A stretch of DNA of 64,000 bases from Thiogranum longum (GTDB lineage Bacteria > Pseudomonadota > Gammaproteobacteria > DSM-19610): contig NZ_SMFX01000001.1 in assembly GCF_004339085.1 (NCBI RefSeq), positions 505,580 through 569,579 of the forward strand, written 5' to 3'. Numbering within the stretch: position 1 is the stretch's first letter; every line of letters begins with the position of its first letter. Position numbers and translations under genes: made by a program. Under the pieces are notes generated by a model. The model saw only the letters and a list, made by a program, of their open reading frames with translations, ran no database searches and was not told where the DNA came from. Below, piece by piece: positions 1 through 9,242 of the stretch.

Positions 1-97
1 GATTGCACCGATCGCGATGGAAGAAGGATTACGTTTTGCGATTCGTGAAGGTGGCCGTACCGTCGGCGCCGGCGTGGTCGCAAAAATCATCGAGTAA
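1..97 (+). CDS. tuf: Elongation factor Tu, 3' end (partial)
   Basis: The window opens inside a gene whose last 31 codons read from base 2 and stop at a TAA at 95-97. The visible tail ends in [14 protein letters not shown], the standard bacterial EF-Tu C-terminus (end of beta-barrel domain 3). EF-Tu is the GTPase that delivers aminoacyl-tRNA to the ribosome. Its place directly before rpsJ matches the str-S10 junction of gammaproteobacteria. The 5' part, including the GTPase domain, lies outside the window, so whether this is the tufA or the tufB copy cannot be told from sequence; position favours tufA. Confidence 0.95.
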
Positions 98-115
98 TTA
101 AACAATGGTGAGGAT

Positions 116-191
116 GGGGACAGCATTCAATTCTGTTCCCGGTTCTACCGCAATCGGAACGGATTAAACGCTGTTCCAGTTCTTTTTAGAG
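116..191 (+). promoter_or_regulatory. Candidate S10-operon leader with alternative hairpins
   Basis: The tuf-rpsJ gap holds three possible pairings. A pairs GGGGACAG (116-123) with CTGTTCCC (133-140). B pairs GTTCC (135-139) with GGAAC (156-160). C pairs the same GGAAC with GTTCC (173-177), and C is followed by a T run at 183-187 that touches the rpsJ Shine-Dalgarno AGAGG. B excludes both A and C. In E. coli the S10 leader is controlled by protein L4 through such folding. That a similar control works here is inference; stems B and C are only five base pairs. Confidence 0.35.
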
Positions 192-197
192 GTTGAC

Positions 198-509
198 ATG
201 GCAAATCAAAGAATTCGCATTCGGCTGAAAGCGTTCGATCATCGCTTGATCGATCAGTCAGCACGTGAAATTGTCGAAACAGCTCGTCGTACCGGTGCGC
301 AAGTGCGCGGTCCGATTCCGTTGCCGACCAAGAAGGAGCGGTTCACCATCCTGATTTCGCCGCACGTCAACAAGGACGCCCGCGATCAGTACGAAATCCG
401 CACCCACAAGCGTCTGATGGACATTGTGGATCCCACAGACAAAACCGTTGATGCACTCATGAAGCTGGACCTTGCGGCCGGCGTTGACGTGCAAATCAAA
501 CTGAACTGA
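198..509 (+). CDS. rpsJ: 30S ribosomal protein S10
   Basis: The 103-residue product has the length and sequence of bacterial S10, starting [19 protein letters not shown] and keeping the [13 protein letters not shown] loop. S10 sits in the 30S head and, as NusE, also joins NusB in antitermination complexes. The ATG follows an AGAGG Shine-Dalgarno. It is the first gene of the S10 operon here, 100 bases after tuf and 10 bases before rplC, so it probably carries the leader that controls the whole operon. Nothing is odd in the protein. Confidence 0.98.
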   Translation: MANQRIRIRLKAFDHRLIDQSAREIVETARRTGAQVRGPIPLPTKKERFTILISPHVNKDARDQYEIRTHKRLMDIVDPTDKTVDALMKLDLAAGVDVQIKLN

Positions 510-519
510 GGGCGCAGGA

Positions 520-1161
520 ATGGCAATCGGATTAATTGGTAGAAAAGCAGGTATGACCCGCATCTTTACAGATGCCGGTGAGTCGATACCTGTCACAGTC
601 ATCGAAGTCGAACCGAACCGTGTCACCCAGATCAAGGGTCAGGACACCGACGGCTACCGGGCTTACCAGGTTACAACCGGGTCACGCCGCGCATCGCGCG
701 TGAACAAGGCGGCTGCCGGGCACTTCGCTAAAGCAGGTACCGAGGCGGGTCGCGGGTTATGGGAATTCCGCCTGGGTGACGGTGAAGGTGATGACATCGA
801 AGTTGGCAAGCAGCTGGGTGTAGACCTGTTTGAAGCCGGCCAGAAAATCGATGTTGCCGGCACGACGATTGGTAAGGGTTTCGCCGGCGGTGTGAAGCGT
901 CACAACTTCTCTATGCAGGATGCTACCCACGGTAACTCGCTGTCGCATCGTGCGCCGGGTTCCATCGGTCAGTGTCAGACGCCGGGTCGCGTGTTCAAGG
1001 GCAAGCGTATGGCAGGTCACATGGGTAATGCGCGACGCACGCAACAGAATCTGGAAGTGGTTCGTGTCGATGCCGAACGCAACCTGTTGCTGGTCAAGGG
1101 TTCACTGCCGGGTTCACGCGGCGGAGACGTGATTGTTACGCCCGCGGTCAAGGCGCGGTAA
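520..1161 (+). CDS. rplC: 50S ribosomal protein L3
   Basis: The 213-residue protein starts [16 protein letters not shown], the classic L3 N-terminus, and carries the long loop around [19 protein letters not shown] that reaches the peptidyl transferase centre. The glutamine in that loop is the residue methylated by PrmB in E. coli; whether it is modified here is not visible. L3 is an early-assembly 50S protein. The gene lies 10 bases after rpsJ with a GGGCGCAGGA Shine-Dalgarno region, and rplD follows after 11 bases, so it is within the S10 operon. Confidence 0.98.
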   Translation: MAIGLIGRKAGMTRIFTDAGESIPVTVIEVEPNRVTQIKGQDTDGYRAYQVTTGSRRASRVNKAAAGHFAKAGTEAGRGLWEFRLGDGEGDDIEVGKQLGVDLFEAGQKIDVAGTTIGKGFAGGVKRHNFSMQDATHGNSLSHRAPGSIGQCQTPGRVFKGKRMAGHMGNARRTQQNLEVVRVDAERNLLLVKGSLPGSRGGDVIVTPAVKAR

Positions 1162-1172
1162 AGGGGTCGGAC

Positions 1173-1775
1173 ATGAATATCAATATGCATGGTGGTTCGA
1201 GCCTGGACGTTGCCGAGGCAGTATTTGGGCAGGAATTCAATGAAACCCTGGTGCACCAGGTTGTGGTGGCCTACATGGCGGCAGGGCGTTCCGGCAACGC
1301 CGGGCAGAAGAATCGCTCCGCAGTCAGTGGCGGCGGCGCCAAGCCCTGGCGACAAAAGGGGACAGGACGCGCGCGTGCTGGTACAATCCGCAGCCCGCTA
1401 TGGCGTGGCGGTGGTGTGACGTTTGCGGCAAGTGCGCGTGATTACTCGCAAAAGGTCAATAAAAAGGCGTATCGCTCGGCCATCCGTTCGATCCTTTCAG
1501 AGCTGGTCCGTCAGGACCGCCTGGTCGTGGTTGACGAATTCGCGGTCAGTTCTGCGAAGACGAAAGAGCTGGTCGCCAAACTGAATAGCATGGATCTCGG
1601 TAACGTACTGATCGTTCACGAGGATCCGGATGAAAATCTGTACCTGGCCGCACGCAATCTGCACAAGGTTGATGTCGTCGACACGTCAATTACTGATCCG
1701 GTCAGTCTGGTCGGTTTTGACAAGGTGCTGATGACCGTTGCTGCGCTGAAGCAGTTTGAGGAGAGGCTCGTATGA
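1173..1775 (+). CDS. rplD: 50S ribosomal protein L4
   Basis: The 200-residue protein is L4 (uL4). The conserved extended loop is clear at about residues 45-75 ([18 protein letters not shown], then RSPLWRGGG), which lines the polypeptide exit tunnel. In E. coli L4 also represses its own operon by acting on the S10 leader; a possible target is the folded leader ahead of rpsJ. The ATG at 1173 follows AAAGGGG. The last codons overlap the rplW start by four bases, suggesting translational coupling. Confidence 0.98.
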   Translation: MNINMHGGSSLDVAEAVFGQEFNETLVHQVVVAYMAAGRSGNAGQKNRSAVSGGGAKPWRQKGTGRARAGTIRSPLWRGGGVTFAASARDYSQKVNKKAYRSAIRSILSELVRQDRLVVVDEFAVSSAKTKELVAKLNSMDLGNVLIVHEDPDENLYLAARNLHKVDVVDTSITDPVSLVGFDKVLMTVAALKQFEERLV

Positions 1776-2068
1776 ATACCGAGCGATTGAGCAAAATTCT
1801 GGTGGGTCCGGTGGTCTCTGAGAAGAGCACGCGTGCGGCCGACCTCAACCGTCAGTATGTCTTCAAGGTGCTGCGCGATGCCAGCAAGCCTGAAGTGCGC
1901 AAGGCGGTGGAAAAAATGTTTGACGTAAAAGTCACCAGCGTGCAGCTGTTGAACGTCAAGGGCAAGGTAAAACGCTTTGGGCAGACGATGGGCCGCCGTT
2001 CCGACTGGAAGAAGGCATACATCACACTGGCTGAAGGTTCAGACATCGATTTCGCGGGCGCAGAATAA
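1772..2068 (+). CDS. rplW: 50S ribosomal protein L23
   Basis: This 98-residue protein is L23 (uL23), with the typical N-terminal [11 protein letters not shown] and the loop around [20 protein letters not shown]23 lies at the tunnel exit, where trigger factor and the signal recognition particle dock. The start ATG overlaps the rplD stop (ATGA), and the stop shares one base with the rplB start (TAATG), so translation along rplD-rplW-rplB is probably coupled. Confidence 0.98.
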   Translation: MNTERLSKILVGPVVSEKSTRAADLNRQYVFKVLRDASKPEVRKAVEKMFDVKVTSVQLLNVKGKVKRFGQTMGRRSDWKKAYITLAEGSDIDFAGAE

Positions 2069-2895
2069 TGGCTATCGTCAAGTCAAAACCGACATCACCC
2101 GGACGCCGTTTTGTCGTCAAGGTTGTTGAGAAAGCATTGCACAAGGGTGAACCCTGGGCGCCGTTGCTTGAAAAGAAAAACAAGAACGGTGGCCGTAACA
2201 ACAAGGGCCGCATCACTACACGTCATCGTGGTGGCGGACATCGTCAGCGCTATCGTATTATCGATTTCAAGCGCAACAAGGACGGTGTGCCGGGTCGCGT
2301 AGAGCGTCTGGAATATGATCCGAACCGCAGTGCGCACATCGCACTGGTGTTGTACGCCGATGGCGAGCGTCGTTACATTCTCGCGCCGAAGGGCATTTAC
2401 GCGGGCGCCGAGATACATAACGGTATTGATGCGCCGATCAAGCCGGGCAGTGCGCTGCCGCTGCGCAACATCCCGATGGGTACGGTTGTGCACAACGTCG
2501 AGATGAAGCCGGGCAAGGGTGGGCAGATTGCCCGCAGTGCAGGCGCCGGCGTACAGTTGGTGGCGCGTGAAGGTCAGCACGCTACCCTGCGTTTGCGCTC
2601 CGGCGAAATGCGCAAGGTGCCGGTCGATTGCCGTGCCACCATTGGTGAAGTCGGCAACTCCGAGCATAACCTGCGTTCACTGGGCAAGGCAGGTGCTACC
2701 CGCTGGCGCGGTGTTCGCCCGACCGTCCGTGGTGTTGCCATGAACCCGGTCGATCACCCGCACGGTGGTGGTGAAGGCCGCACCTCCGGTGGCCGACATC
2801 CGGTGAGCCCCTGGGGCATGCCGACCAAGGGTTACAAGACCCGGAAAAACAAGCGCACGGACAACATGATTGTCCGCCGTCGCAATCAGAAGTAA
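2068..2895 (+). CDS. rplB: 50S ribosomal protein L2
   Basis: The 275-residue protein is L2 (uL2), close to the usual 273-276 residues. It has the [19 protein letters not shown] segment near residue 50 and the conserved [20 protein letters not shown] stretch near residue 225, which includes the histidine linked to peptidyl transferase function. L2 binds 23S rRNA domain IV and helps subunit joining. It begins on the last base of the rplW stop codon, and rpsS follows after 18 bases. Confidence 0.98.
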   Translation: MAIVKSKPTSPGRRFVVKVVEKALHKGEPWAPLLEKKNKNGGRNNKGRITTRHRGGGHRQRYRIIDFKRNKDGVPGRVERLEYDPNRSAHIALVLYADGERRYILAPKGIYAGAEIHNGIDAPIKPGSALPLRNIPMGTVVHNVEMKPGKGGQIARSAGAGVQLVAREGQHATLRLRSGEMRKVPVDCRATIGEVGNSEHNLRSLGKAGATRWRGVRPTVRGVAMNPVDHPHGGGEGRTSGGRHPVSPWGMPTKGYKTRKNKRTDNMIVRRRNQK

Positions 2896-2913
2896 CGACA
2901 GAGGTTAAAGACA

Positions 2914-3186
2914 GTGCCACGTTCCGTAAAAAAAGGACCTTTCATTGATCTTCATCTGACGAAGAAAGTTGATGAAGCTGTGAGCAGCAACAGCCGCAAA
3001 CCGATCAAGACCTGGTCGCGGCGTTCCATGGTGTTACCCGATATGGTTGGCCTTACCATCGCTATACATAACGGTCGCCAGCATGTGCCGGTTCTGATCA
3101 ACGAGAACATGGTGGGTCACAAATTGGGTGAGTTCGCTGTGACGCGTACCTTTCGGGGTCACGCCGCGGACAGAAAGTCCAAATAA
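2914..3186 (+). CDS. rpsS: 30S ribosomal protein S19
   Basis: The 90-residue product begins [14 protein letters not shown] after a GTG start at 2914, which is the S19 signature, and contains the [19 protein letters not shown] core. S19 sits in the 30S head, binds 16S rRNA next to S13 and contacts the 50S subunit. GTG is supported by an AGAGGT Shine-Dalgarno about eight bases upstream and by family alignment; no ATG gives the correct N-terminus. It belongs to the S10 operon between rplB and rplV. Confidence 0.97.
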   Translation: MPRSVKKGPFIDLHLTKKVDEAVSSNSRKPIKTWSRRSMVLPDMVGLTIAIHNGRQHVPVLINENMVGHKLGEFAVTRTFRGHAADRKSK

Positions 3187-3197
3187 GGGTAAAGATT

Positions 3198-3533
3198 ATG
3201 CAAGCGTCTGCAAAACTGAGTCACGCGCGTATTTCTGCGCAGAAGGCCCGGCTGGTCGCTGACCAGGTTCGTGGTCTGCCTGTCGAGAAAGCGCTTGAAT
3301 TGCTGACATTCAGCAACAAGAAAGCTGCCCACATGGTGCGCAAGGTGCTCGAATCGGCGATTGCCAATGCCGAGCACAACGAAGGTGCGGACGTGGACGA
3401 ATTGAAAGTTTCCGAGATTTGTGTGAATGAGGGGCGCACCCTCAAGCGCTGGAACGCACGTGCCAAGGGCCGTGCCAACCAGATTCTGAAACGCACGAGT
3501 CATATCCAGATTACTGTTGCTGAACAGCAGTAG
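3198..3533 (+). CDS. rplV: 50S ribosomal protein L22
   Basis: The 111-residue protein is L22 (uL22). It has the [18 protein letters not shown]-terminal region and the long beta-hairpin ([20 protein letters not shown]) whose tip lines the nascent-peptide tunnel, where mutations give macrolide resistance in other bacteria. The gene lies 11 bases after rpsS, and rpsC follows after 25 bases with an AGAAGAGAG Shine-Dalgarno. Confidence 0.98.
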   Translation: MQASAKLSHARISAQKARLVADQVRGLPVEKALELLTFSNKKAAHMVRKVLESAIANAEHNEGADVDELKVSEICVNEGRTLKRWNARAKGRANQILKRTSHIQITVAEQQ

Positions 3534-3558
3534 TCCCGAGTAGAGAAGAGAGTACGGC

Positions 3559-4242
3559 ATGGGCCAGAAAGTACATCCAACAGGTATTCGCCTCGGCATC
3601 GTCAAGGACTGGACGTCGAAGTGGTATGCAGATTCGAAGAATTATGCAGATTTCCTGAACCTCGATATCGAAGTGCGGGATTTCATCAAGCAGAAGCTGA
3701 AACATGCGTCTGTGAGCCGCATCCAGATCGAACGCCCGGCGAATAATGCAATCATCACTGTGCACACGGCGCGGCCGGGCATCGTGATCGGCAAGAAAGG
3801 CGAGGATATCGAAAAGCTTCGCGCCCTGGTGTCGCAGAAGATGGGTATGCCGGTTCATGTGAATATAGAAGAGATTCGCAAACCCGAAATCGAGGCGCAG
3901 CTGGTTGCCGAGAGTGTTGCGCAGCAGCTGGAGCGTCGTATTATGTTCCGCCGCGCCATGAAGCGCGCCGTTGGTAACGCCATGCGTCTGGGTGCCGAGG
4001 GCATCAAGATCATGGTCGCCGGCCGACTGAATGGTGCTGAAATCGCACGTACCGAATGGTACCGCGAAGGTCGTGTGCCGCTGCATACGCTGCGCGCCGA
4101 TATCGACTATGGCGTGACGCGTGCCAATACCACCTACGGTGTGATTGGTGTGAAAGTCTGGGTGTTCAAGGGTGAAATCCTTGATCGCGATGAGCAGAAC
4201 GTTGAGCCCGAGCCTGCCAAGAAAGCGGCCGGTGCCAAATAA
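3559..4242 (+). CDS. rpsC: 30S ribosomal protein S3
   Basis: The 227-residue protein is S3 (uS3), starting [20 protein letters not shown] type-II KH domain is visible with its GXXG turn at [15 protein letters not shown] (about residues 74-88). The C-terminal domain follows with [19 protein letters not shown]. The tail ends in a short charged and Ala-rich stretch, common in the family. S3 lines the mRNA entry tunnel with S4 and S5. It is part of the S10 operon, followed closely by rplP. Confidence 0.98.
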   Translation: MGQKVHPTGIRLGIVKDWTSKWYADSKNYADFLNLDIEVRDFIKQKLKHASVSRIQIERPANNAIITVHTARPGIVIGKKGEDIEKLRALVSQKMGMPVHVNIEEIRKPEIEAQLVAESVAQQLERRIMFRRAMKRAVGNAMRLGAEGIKIMVAGRLNGAEIARTEWYREGRVPLHTLRADIDYGVTRANTTYGVIGVKVWVFKGEILDRDEQNVEPEPAKKAAGAK

Positions 4243-4257
4243 GGGAGTCGCGAAGAA

Positions 4258-4671
4258 ATGTTACAGCCCAAGAGAACAAAATTTCGCAAGCAGCAGAAGG
4301 GCCGCAACCGTGGTCTGGCGCTTAGCGGTAACAAATGCAGCTTCGGCGAATACGCCCTGAAGGCGACTACGCGCGGTCAGCTTACTGCCCGCCAGATCGA
4401 AGCAGCGCGTCGTGCCATTACCCGCCACGTAAAACGTGGTGGCAAATTGTGGATCCGTGTGTTCCCCGATGTGCCGATCACCAAAAAGCCTATTGAGGTT
4501 CGTCAGGGTAAGGGTAAGGGTAATGTGGAATACTGGGTTGCCAAAATTCAGCCTGGTCGTGTGCTCTATGAAATGGAAGGTGTGTCGGAAGAGCTGGCGC
4601 GGGAAGCTTTCAAGCTTGCTGCTGCGAAACTTCCGGTGCGTACCACCTTTATTAACCGGACGGTGATGTGA
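4258..4671 (+). CDS. rplP: 50S ribosomal protein L16
   Basis: The 137-residue protein is L16 (uL16), starting [18 protein letters not shown] and carrying [20 protein letters not shown]. The arginine in this segment corresponds to the one hydroxylated by YcfD/RoxA in E. coli. L16 helps position tRNAs in the A and P sites and is a late-assembly protein. The stop TGA overlaps the ATG of rpmC (TGATGA context), pointing to coupled translation. Confidence 0.98.
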   Translation: MLQPKRTKFRKQQKGRNRGLALSGNKCSFGEYALKATTRGQLTARQIEAARRAITRHVKRGGKLWIRVFPDVPITKKPIEVRQGKGKGNVEYWVAKIQPGRVLYEMEGVSEELAREAFKLAAAKLPVRTTFINRTVM

Positions 4672-4874
4672 TGAACGCGAGTGATCTTCGTGCGAAATCA
4701 GCCGATGAGCTGAAGCTTGAGCTTGATGGCCTGTTGAAGGAGCAGTTCAATCTGCGTATGCAGCAGGGATCCGGTCAGCTGACACGTCCTGATCAGGTGA
4801 AAAAGGTACGCCGCGACATCGCGCGTATCAAAACCGTATTGAACGAGAAGGCCAAAGCAGGTGAAGCGGCATGA
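4671..4874 (+). CDS. rpmC: 50S ribosomal protein L29
   Basis: This 67-residue, two-helix protein is L29 (uL29), recognised by [15 protein letters not shown] and [19 protein letters not shown]. It sits beside L23 at the tunnel exit. I chose the ATG at 4671, which shares its first base with the rplP stop; a GTG one codon earlier (4668) is in frame but unnecessary. The 3' end overlaps the rpsQ start by four bases (ATGA). Confidence 0.97.
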   Translation: MNASDLRAKSADELKLELDGLLKEQFNLRMQQGSGQLTRPDQVKKVRRDIARIKTVLNEKAKAGEAA

Positions 4875-5134
4875 GTGAAGACAGCAAGACAATCCGTACG
4901 CTGACCGGCCTGGTCGTCAGCGACAAGATGGAAAAAAGTGCAGTGGTGAAGGTTGAGCGCAAGGTGCGCCATCCGCTGTACGGCAAGTACATCCGTCGTT
5001 CAACCAAGCTGCACATTCATGACGAAAACAATGAATGCCGCGCCGGTGATACGGTATCCATTAAACAATGCCGACCGCTGTCCAAGAATAAATCCTGGAC
5101 ACTGGTTGAAGTCGTCGATCGGCCTGCTGGCTGA
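4871..5134 (+). CDS. rpsQ: 30S ribosomal protein S17
   Basis: The 87-residue OB-fold protein is S17 (uS17), with [20 protein letters not shown], the [12 protein letters not shown] loop and [18 protein letters not shown]. It is a primary 16S rRNA binder of the 30S body. It overlaps rpmC by ATGA. It is the last gene of the classical S10 operon; rplN follows after 34 bases, where no convincing promoter or terminator was seen, so transcription probably runs into the spc genes. Confidence 0.98.
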   Translation: MSEDSKTIRTLTGLVVSDKMEKSAVVKVERKVRHPLYGKYIRRSTKLHIHDENNECRAGDTVSIKQCRPLSKNKSWTLVEVVDRPAG

Positions 5135-5168
5135 TTGAACCAAAGAATTGCTTGAACGGGGTTAAGTC

Positions 5169-5537
5169 ATGATCCAGATGCAGACCAAATTGGATGTCGC
5201 AGATAACAGCGGCGCCCGTCGTCTCCAGTGCATTAAGGTACTGGGCGGCTCGCACCGACGTTATGCCGGTATCGGCGATATCATCAAGGTGAGTATTAAA
5301 GAGGCGATCCCTCGTGGCAAGGTCAAGAAGGGTGAGGTCTACAACGCTGTTGTGGTGCGTACTGCCAAGGGTGTACGTCGCCCTGACGGCTCCCTGATCC
5401 GCTTCGATGGTAATGCAGCGGTACTGCTGAATGCCAAGCTCGAGCCGATCGGTACCCGCATCTTTGGCCCGGTTACGCGCGAACTTCGCAGTGAACGGTT
5501 TATGAAGATTATTTCGCTTGCACCTGAAGTGCTGTAG
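5169..5537 (+). CDS. rplN: 50S ribosomal protein L14
   Basis: The 122-residue protein has the exact usual length of L14 (uL14), starting [18 protein letters not shown] and ending near [15 protein letters not shown]14 forms part of the subunit interface (bridge B8 region) and is the docking site of the silencing factor RsfS. It is the first gene of the spc group. The ATG follows a GGGGTTAAG stretch. rplX comes 15 bases later. Confidence 0.98.
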   Translation: MIQMQTKLDVADNSGARRLQCIKVLGGSHRRYAGIGDIIKVSIKEAIPRGKVKKGEVYNAVVVRTAKGVRRPDGSLIRFDGNAAVLLNAKLEPIGTRIFGPVTRELRSERFMKIISLAPEVL

Positions 5538-5552
5538 GCGGGAGTCAGGATT

Positions 5553-5873
5553 ATGCGCAAGATACGTAAAGGCGACGATGTCGTTGTGATGACAGGCAAG
5601 GATAACGGCAAGCGCGGTAACGTGCTGAAGGTACTGCCTGAAGCTGACAAGCTGATTGTGGAAAACGTCAATATCGTGAAGAAGCACACCAAGCCCAATC
5701 CGCAGGCGGGTGTTTCCGGTGGCATCATCGAGAAAGAGATGCCGATTCACGTGTCCAACGTTATGTTGTACAACCCGCAGACCAAAAAAGGTGACCGCGT
5801 TGGCTTCCGTACGCTGGAAGATGGACGCAAGGTGCGAGTATTCAAGTCTAACGACGAAGTCGTAGACGTCTGA
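5553..5873 (+). CDS. rplX: 50S ribosomal protein L24
   Basis: This 106-residue protein is L24 (uL24). The KOW motif is visible at residues 3-30 ([20 protein letters not shown]), followed by the typical [20 protein letters not shown] segment. L24 is an assembly initiator that binds the 5' end of 23S rRNA. Its spacing (15 bases after rplN, 14 before rplE) places it in the spc operon. Confidence 0.98.
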   Translation: MRKIRKGDDVVVMTGKDNGKRGNVLKVLPEADKLIVENVNIVKKHTKPNPQAGVSGGIIEKEMPIHVSNVMLYNPQTKKGDRVGFRTLEDGRKVRVFKSNDEVVDV

Positions 5874-5887
5874 GAGAGTAGCTGAAG

Positions 5888-6427
5888 ATGGCCAGGTTGC
5901 AAAAACAGTATCACGACGAAGTTATCGGCAAGCTCCAGGAGCAGTTCGAGTACAAGAACTCCATGGAGATACCGCGCATTACCAAGATCACCATTAACAT
6001 GGGTGTTGGTGAAGCACTCGGTGACCGCAAGGTGATGGAACACGCAGTGTCAGATATGACAAAAATTTCCGGTCAGAAACCGATTGTGCGCAATGCGCGC
6101 AAATCCGTGGCGGGCTTCAAGGTGCGGGAAGGCTGGCCTATTGGCTGTAAGGTGACGCTTCGTCGGGAACGCATGTACGAGTTCCTGGATCGCCTGGTTT
6201 CCATTGCGATTCCGCGTGTACGTGATTTCCGCGGGATGAGCCCGAAGTCTTTTGACGGCCGAGGCAATTACAACATGGGCGTGAGTGAGCAGATCATTTT
6301 CCCCGAAATCGATTACGACAAGATTGATACCTTGCGTGGTATGGATATCAATATCACTACCACGGCAAAAACCGACGAGGAAGGTCGTGCGCTGCTGGCA
6401 GCGTTCAACTTCCCGTTCAGGAACTGA
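5888..6427 (+). CDS. rplE: 50S ribosomal protein L5
   Basis: The 179-residue protein matches the E. coli length of L5 (uL5) and contains [16 protein letters not shown], the [18 protein letters not shown] segment and the [21 protein letters not shown]-terminus. L5 binds 5S rRNA and makes the B1b bridge to S13. The gene sits between rplX and rpsN with short gaps, as in the standard spc order. Confidence 0.98.
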   Translation: MARLQKQYHDEVIGKLQEQFEYKNSMEIPRITKITINMGVGEALGDRKVMEHAVSDMTKISGQKPIVRNARKSVAGFKVREGWPIGCKVTLRRERMYEFLDRLVSIAIPRVRDFRGMSPKSFDGRGNYNMGVSEQIIFPEIDYDKIDTLRGMDINITTTAKTDEEGRALLAAFNFPFRN

Positions 6428-6439
6428 GGAAAAGGCACG

Positions 6440-6745
6440 ATGGCCAAACAATCCATGATCCAGCGCGAAATCAAACGCGCCAAGATGGTCAAGAAATACG
6501 CGACAAAACGTACGGCGCTGAAGGCGATCATCGCCGATGCGGGCAAGTCTGAAGAGGAGCGCTACGAGGCTCAGCTGAAGTTGCAGGCACTGCCACGTAA
6601 CGCCAGTCCATGCCGTCAGCGCAATCGTTGTCGCATTACCGGTCGCCCGCACGGTTACTACCGCAAGTTTGGTCTTGCGCGTAACAAGCTGCGTGAACAT
6701 GCCATGCAGGGCGATGTGCCTGGCCTGGTCAAGGCCAGCTGGTAA
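6440..6745 (+). CDS. rpsN: 30S ribosomal protein S14 (zinc-free form)
   Basis: The 101-residue protein is the long, zinc-independent form of S14 (uS14): it has [21 protein letters not shown] and ends PGLVKASW, but lacks the paired CXXC of the 61-residue zinc form. S14 packs into the 30S head with S3 and S10. It lies 12 bases after rplE, with GAGGAAAAGG as Shine-Dalgarno. Confidence 0.97.
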   Translation: MAKQSMIQREIKRAKMVKKYATKRTALKAIIADAGKSEEERYEAQLKLQALPRNASPCRQRNRCRITGRPHGYYRKFGLARNKLREHAMQGDVPGLVKASW

Positions 6746-6777
6746 CAGCGCAGAATTCAGATAGAGGTACGCAGATT

Positions 6778-7170
6778 ATGATGACAGATCCTATCGCCGA
6801 CATGCTGACCCGCATCCGTAACGGCCAGCGGGCGGGCAAGGTAACGGTGTCAATGCCTTCTTCAAAGCTCAAGCAATCCATTGCGAGCGTGTTGAAAGAC
6901 GAAGGCTATATCGCTGATTTCAGTGAGCAGGACGAGGACGGAAAACCGTCGCTGAATGTTTCGCTCAAATATTATGATGGCCAGCCGGTTATAGACACGC
7001 TGAAGCGAATCAGTCGTCCCGGTTTGCGTATCTACAAGGCAAAAGATGAGCTGCCCAAAGTCATGGGTGGTCTGGGTGTTGCCATTGTCTCAACCTCGAA
7101 AGGTGTTATGAGTGATCGTGCCGCACGCGCTGCCGGAGAAGGTGGTGAAGTGTTGTGCTACGTATCCTGA
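6778..7170 (+). CDS. rpsH: 30S ribosomal protein S8
   Basis: The 130-residue protein is S8 (uS8), with [14 protein letters not shown] at the start and the C-terminal [20 protein letters not shown] ending in [10 protein letters not shown]8 is a central 16S rRNA binder and in E. coli represses spc operon translation by binding its own mRNA near rplE; no such target was checked here. Two ATG codons stand in tandem (6778 and 6781); the first gives 130 residues and has an AGAGGT at proper distance. Confidence 0.97.
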   Translation: MMTDPIADMLTRIRNGQRAGKVTVSMPSSKLKQSIASVLKDEGYIADFSEQDEDGKPSLNVSLKYYDGQPVIDTLKRISRPGLRIYKAKDELPKVMGGLGVAIVSTSKGVMSDRAARAAGEGGEVLCYVS

Positions 7171-7183
7171 TGAGTAAATAACC

Positions 7184-7717
7184 ATGTCCAGAGTTGCAAA
7201 AAATCCGGTTGAATTGCCAAAAGGCGTCGAATTCGCCATCAGTGGTCAGGAGGTTACCGTCAAGGGAACCAAGGGCTCACTGCAGCGTGATGTACATGCC
7301 TCGGTAAAAGTCGAGCAAAATGACAACGTGCTGACCTTTGCGCCGAAAGACGGCTCAAAGGCTGCGATGGCGATGGCGGGAACCACGCGTGCCCTGATCA
7401 ATAATATGGTCATTGGCGTCACGCAAGGTTTTGAAAAGAAACTTCAACTGGTCGGCGTTGGTTACCGTGCCCAGGCGCAGGGCCAGAAGCTCAATCTGAC
7501 ACTGGGTTTCTCGCATCCGGTTGACTATGCCGTGCCGGAAGGTGTGACAGTTGAAACGCCGAGTCAGACAGACGTTATCGTAAAGGGTATGGACAAACAG
7601 AAGGTCGGGCAGGTAGCTGCGGAAATTCGTGCCTATCGTCCGCCTGAACCCTATAAAGGCAAGGGCGTCAAATACGTCGATGAAATTATCGTGCGTAAAG
7701 AAGCCAAGAAGAAATAG
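7184..7717 (+). CDS. rplF: 50S ribosomal protein L6
   Basis: The 177-residue protein has the length of E. coli L6 (uL6), starts [16 protein letters not shown] and carries the conserved [16 protein letters not shown] motif near the C-terminus. Its two similar domains bind 23S rRNA close to the sarcin-ricin loop and the GTPase-factor site. It is within the spc operon, 13 bases after rpsH. Confidence 0.98.
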   Translation: MSRVAKNPVELPKGVEFAISGQEVTVKGTKGSLQRDVHASVKVEQNDNVLTFAPKDGSKAAMAMAGTTRALINNMVIGVTQGFEKKLQLVGVGYRAQAQGQKLNLTLGFSHPVDYAVPEGVTVETPSQTDVIVKGMDKQKVGQVAAEIRAYRPPEPYKGKGVKYVDEIIVRKEAKKK

Positions 7718-7736
7718 TTAATTCGAAGGTATCAGC

Positions 7737-8090
7737 ATGGACAAGAAAGCATCACGACAGCGGCGCGCTCGCAAGACCCGCGCCAAGATCCGCGAACTCG
7801 GCAGGCCGCGTCTGTGTGTCCACCGTACCCCGCGTCATATTTATGCGCAGGTCATCGATGGAAGCGGCGACAAGGTTCTGGTCAGTGCATCGACCCTGGA
7901 CAAAGAGTTGCGCAAGGACGTCAAAAGCACCGGCAATACCGACGCAGCAGTAGCGATCGGCAAGGCGGTTGCAGAACGGGCTAAAGCTGCTGGTATCTCT
8001 GCGGTCGCGTTTGACCGTTCCGGTTTTAAATATCACGGCCGAGTGAAGGCGCTGGCGGATGCCGCGCGTGAAAACGGTCTGGAATTCTAG
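7737..8090 (+). CDS. rplR: 50S ribosomal protein L18
   Basis: The 117-residue protein is L18 (uL18), recognised by [36 protein letters not shown] and the C-terminal [20 protein letters not shown]. It binds 5S rRNA together with L5 and L25. The gene follows rplF after 19 bases with a GAAGGTA Shine-Dalgarno and precedes rpsE by 15 bases. Confidence 0.98.
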   Translation: MDKKASRQRRARKTRAKIRELGRPRLCVHRTPRHIYAQVIDGSGDKVLVSASTLDKELRKDVKSTGNTDAAVAIGKAVAERAKAAGISAVAFDRSGFKYHGRVKALADAARENGLEF

Positions 8091-8105
8091 TTTAAGGGTT
8101 GCACT

Positions 8106-8612
8106 ATGGCGAATGTCGAGAACCAGACGAACACCGACGGTCTGAATGAAAAGCTGATCGGAATTAATCGTGTTGCCAAGGTTGTTAAAGGTGGCCGTCA
8201 ATTTGGCTTTGCAGCCCTGACCGTGGTCGGCGATGGCGAAGGCAAGGTTGGTTTCGGTCGCGGCAAGGCGCGCGAAGTTCCGGTCGCCATACAGAAGGCG
8301 ATGGAAAATGCCCGCAAGAACATGAAGCAGGTCGCCCTCAAGGACGGCACGCTCCAGTACCCGATCACCGCTACCTTCGGTGCCGCCAAGGTGCATATGC
8401 AGCCTGCCTCTGAAGGTACCGGCATTATCGCTGGCGGCGCCATGCGCGCCGTATTTGAAGTTGTCGGTGTGCGTGATGTGCTGGCGAAATGCATCGGCAC
8501 CAACAACCCGATCAATGTTGTTCGTGCAACCATGAAAGGCCTGGCCGAAATGAGCTCCCCTGAAATGGTGGCAGCCAAACGCGGCAAAAAGGTCGATGAG
8601 ATTCTGGGGTAA
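8106..8612 (+). CDS. rpsE: 30S ribosomal protein S5
   Basis: This 168-residue protein is S5 (uS5). The double-stranded RNA-binding-like N-terminal domain is seen at [20 protein letters not shown], and the C-terminal domain at [20 protein letters not shown]5 takes part in mRNA unwinding at the entry tunnel and in decoding fidelity. Only three bases separate its stop from rpmD. Confidence 0.98.
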   Translation: MANVENQTNTDGLNEKLIGINRVAKVVKGGRQFGFAALTVVGDGEGKVGFGRGKAREVPVAIQKAMENARKNMKQVALKDGTLQYPITATFGAAKVHMQPASEGTGIIAGGAMRAVFEVVGVRDVLAKCIGTNNPINVVRATMKGLAEMSSPEMVAAKRGKKVDEILG

Positions 8613-8615
8613 GCC

Positions 8616-8801
8616 ATGGCAGACAAGAAATTAAAGGTGACTCTGCTGAAGAGCACCAGTGGTCGACTGAAATCACACAAGGCGTGTGTAGCCGGACTCG
8701 GCCTGCGCCGGATTCGTCATACAGTCGAGGTAATTGATACGCCGGAAAATCGCGGCATGATCAACAAGGTTTCGTACCTGTTACAGGTAGAGGATATCTG
8801 A
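8616..8801 (+). CDS. rpmD: 50S ribosomal protein L30
   Basis: The 61-residue protein is L30 (uL30), with [19 protein letters not shown] and the [20 protein letters not shown] core. It binds 23S rRNA at the back of the 50S subunit. It is fitted tightly between rpsE (three bases upstream) and rplO (one base downstream), which suggests coupled translation of the three genes. Confidence 0.97.
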   Translation: MADKKLKVTLLKSTSGRLKSHKACVAGLGLRRIRHTVEVIDTPENRGMINKVSYLLQVEDI

Positions 8802-8802
8802 T

Positions 8803-9237
8803 ATGCGCCTGAATACACTGAAACCCGCAGAGGGTAGCCGCCCTGACGGCAAACGCGTCGGCCGTGGTATCGGCAGCGGTCTGGGCAAGACCGGTGGTCG
8901 CGGCCACAAGGGTCAGAAGTCCCGCTCTGGTGGTTTCCACAAGATCGGTTTCGAAGGTGGCCAGATGCCCCTGCAGCGACGTTTGCCGAAAGTCGGCTTT
9001 ACTTCGCGCAAGTCTATGGTGACCGAGGAAGTGCGACTGCACGAATTGGGCGCTGTTGAAGATGGCGCTGTAGATCTCGATTCGCTTAAGGCGGCAGGTG
9101 TCCTCAAACAAAGTACGCTGTTTGCAAAAATTATTGCATCCGGTGAAATCACTACGGCGGTTACGGTGAAGGGTTTGCGTGTGACCAAGGGTGCACGCGC
9201 AGCCATCGAAGCCGCCGGCGGTAAGGTAGAGGATTAA
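8803..9237 (+). CDS. rplO: 50S ribosomal protein L15
   Basis: The 144-residue protein has the length of E. coli L15 (uL15). The glycine- and basic-rich N-terminal part [20 protein letters not shown] reaches deep into the 50S, and a globular C-terminal domain follows. L15 is a late assembly protein. It lies one base after rpmD and five bases before secY, the conserved end of the spc operon. Confidence 0.98.
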   Translation: MRLNTLKPAEGSRPDGKRVGRGIGSGLGKTGGRGHKGQKSRSGGFHKIGFEGGQMPLQRRLPKVGFTSRKSMVTEEVRLHELGAVEDGAVDLDSLKAAGVLKQSTLFAKIIASGEITTAVTVKGLRVTKGARAAIEAAGGKVED

Positions 9238-9242
9238 TCCGG

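Noticed and set aside
5061-5750. A 229-codon minus-strand frame across rpsQ, rplN and rplX
   Set aside because: It covers three certain ribosomal genes in antisense; not a gene.
7752-8396. A 214-codon minus-strand frame across rplR and rpsE
   Set aside because: Antisense to two certain ribosomal genes.
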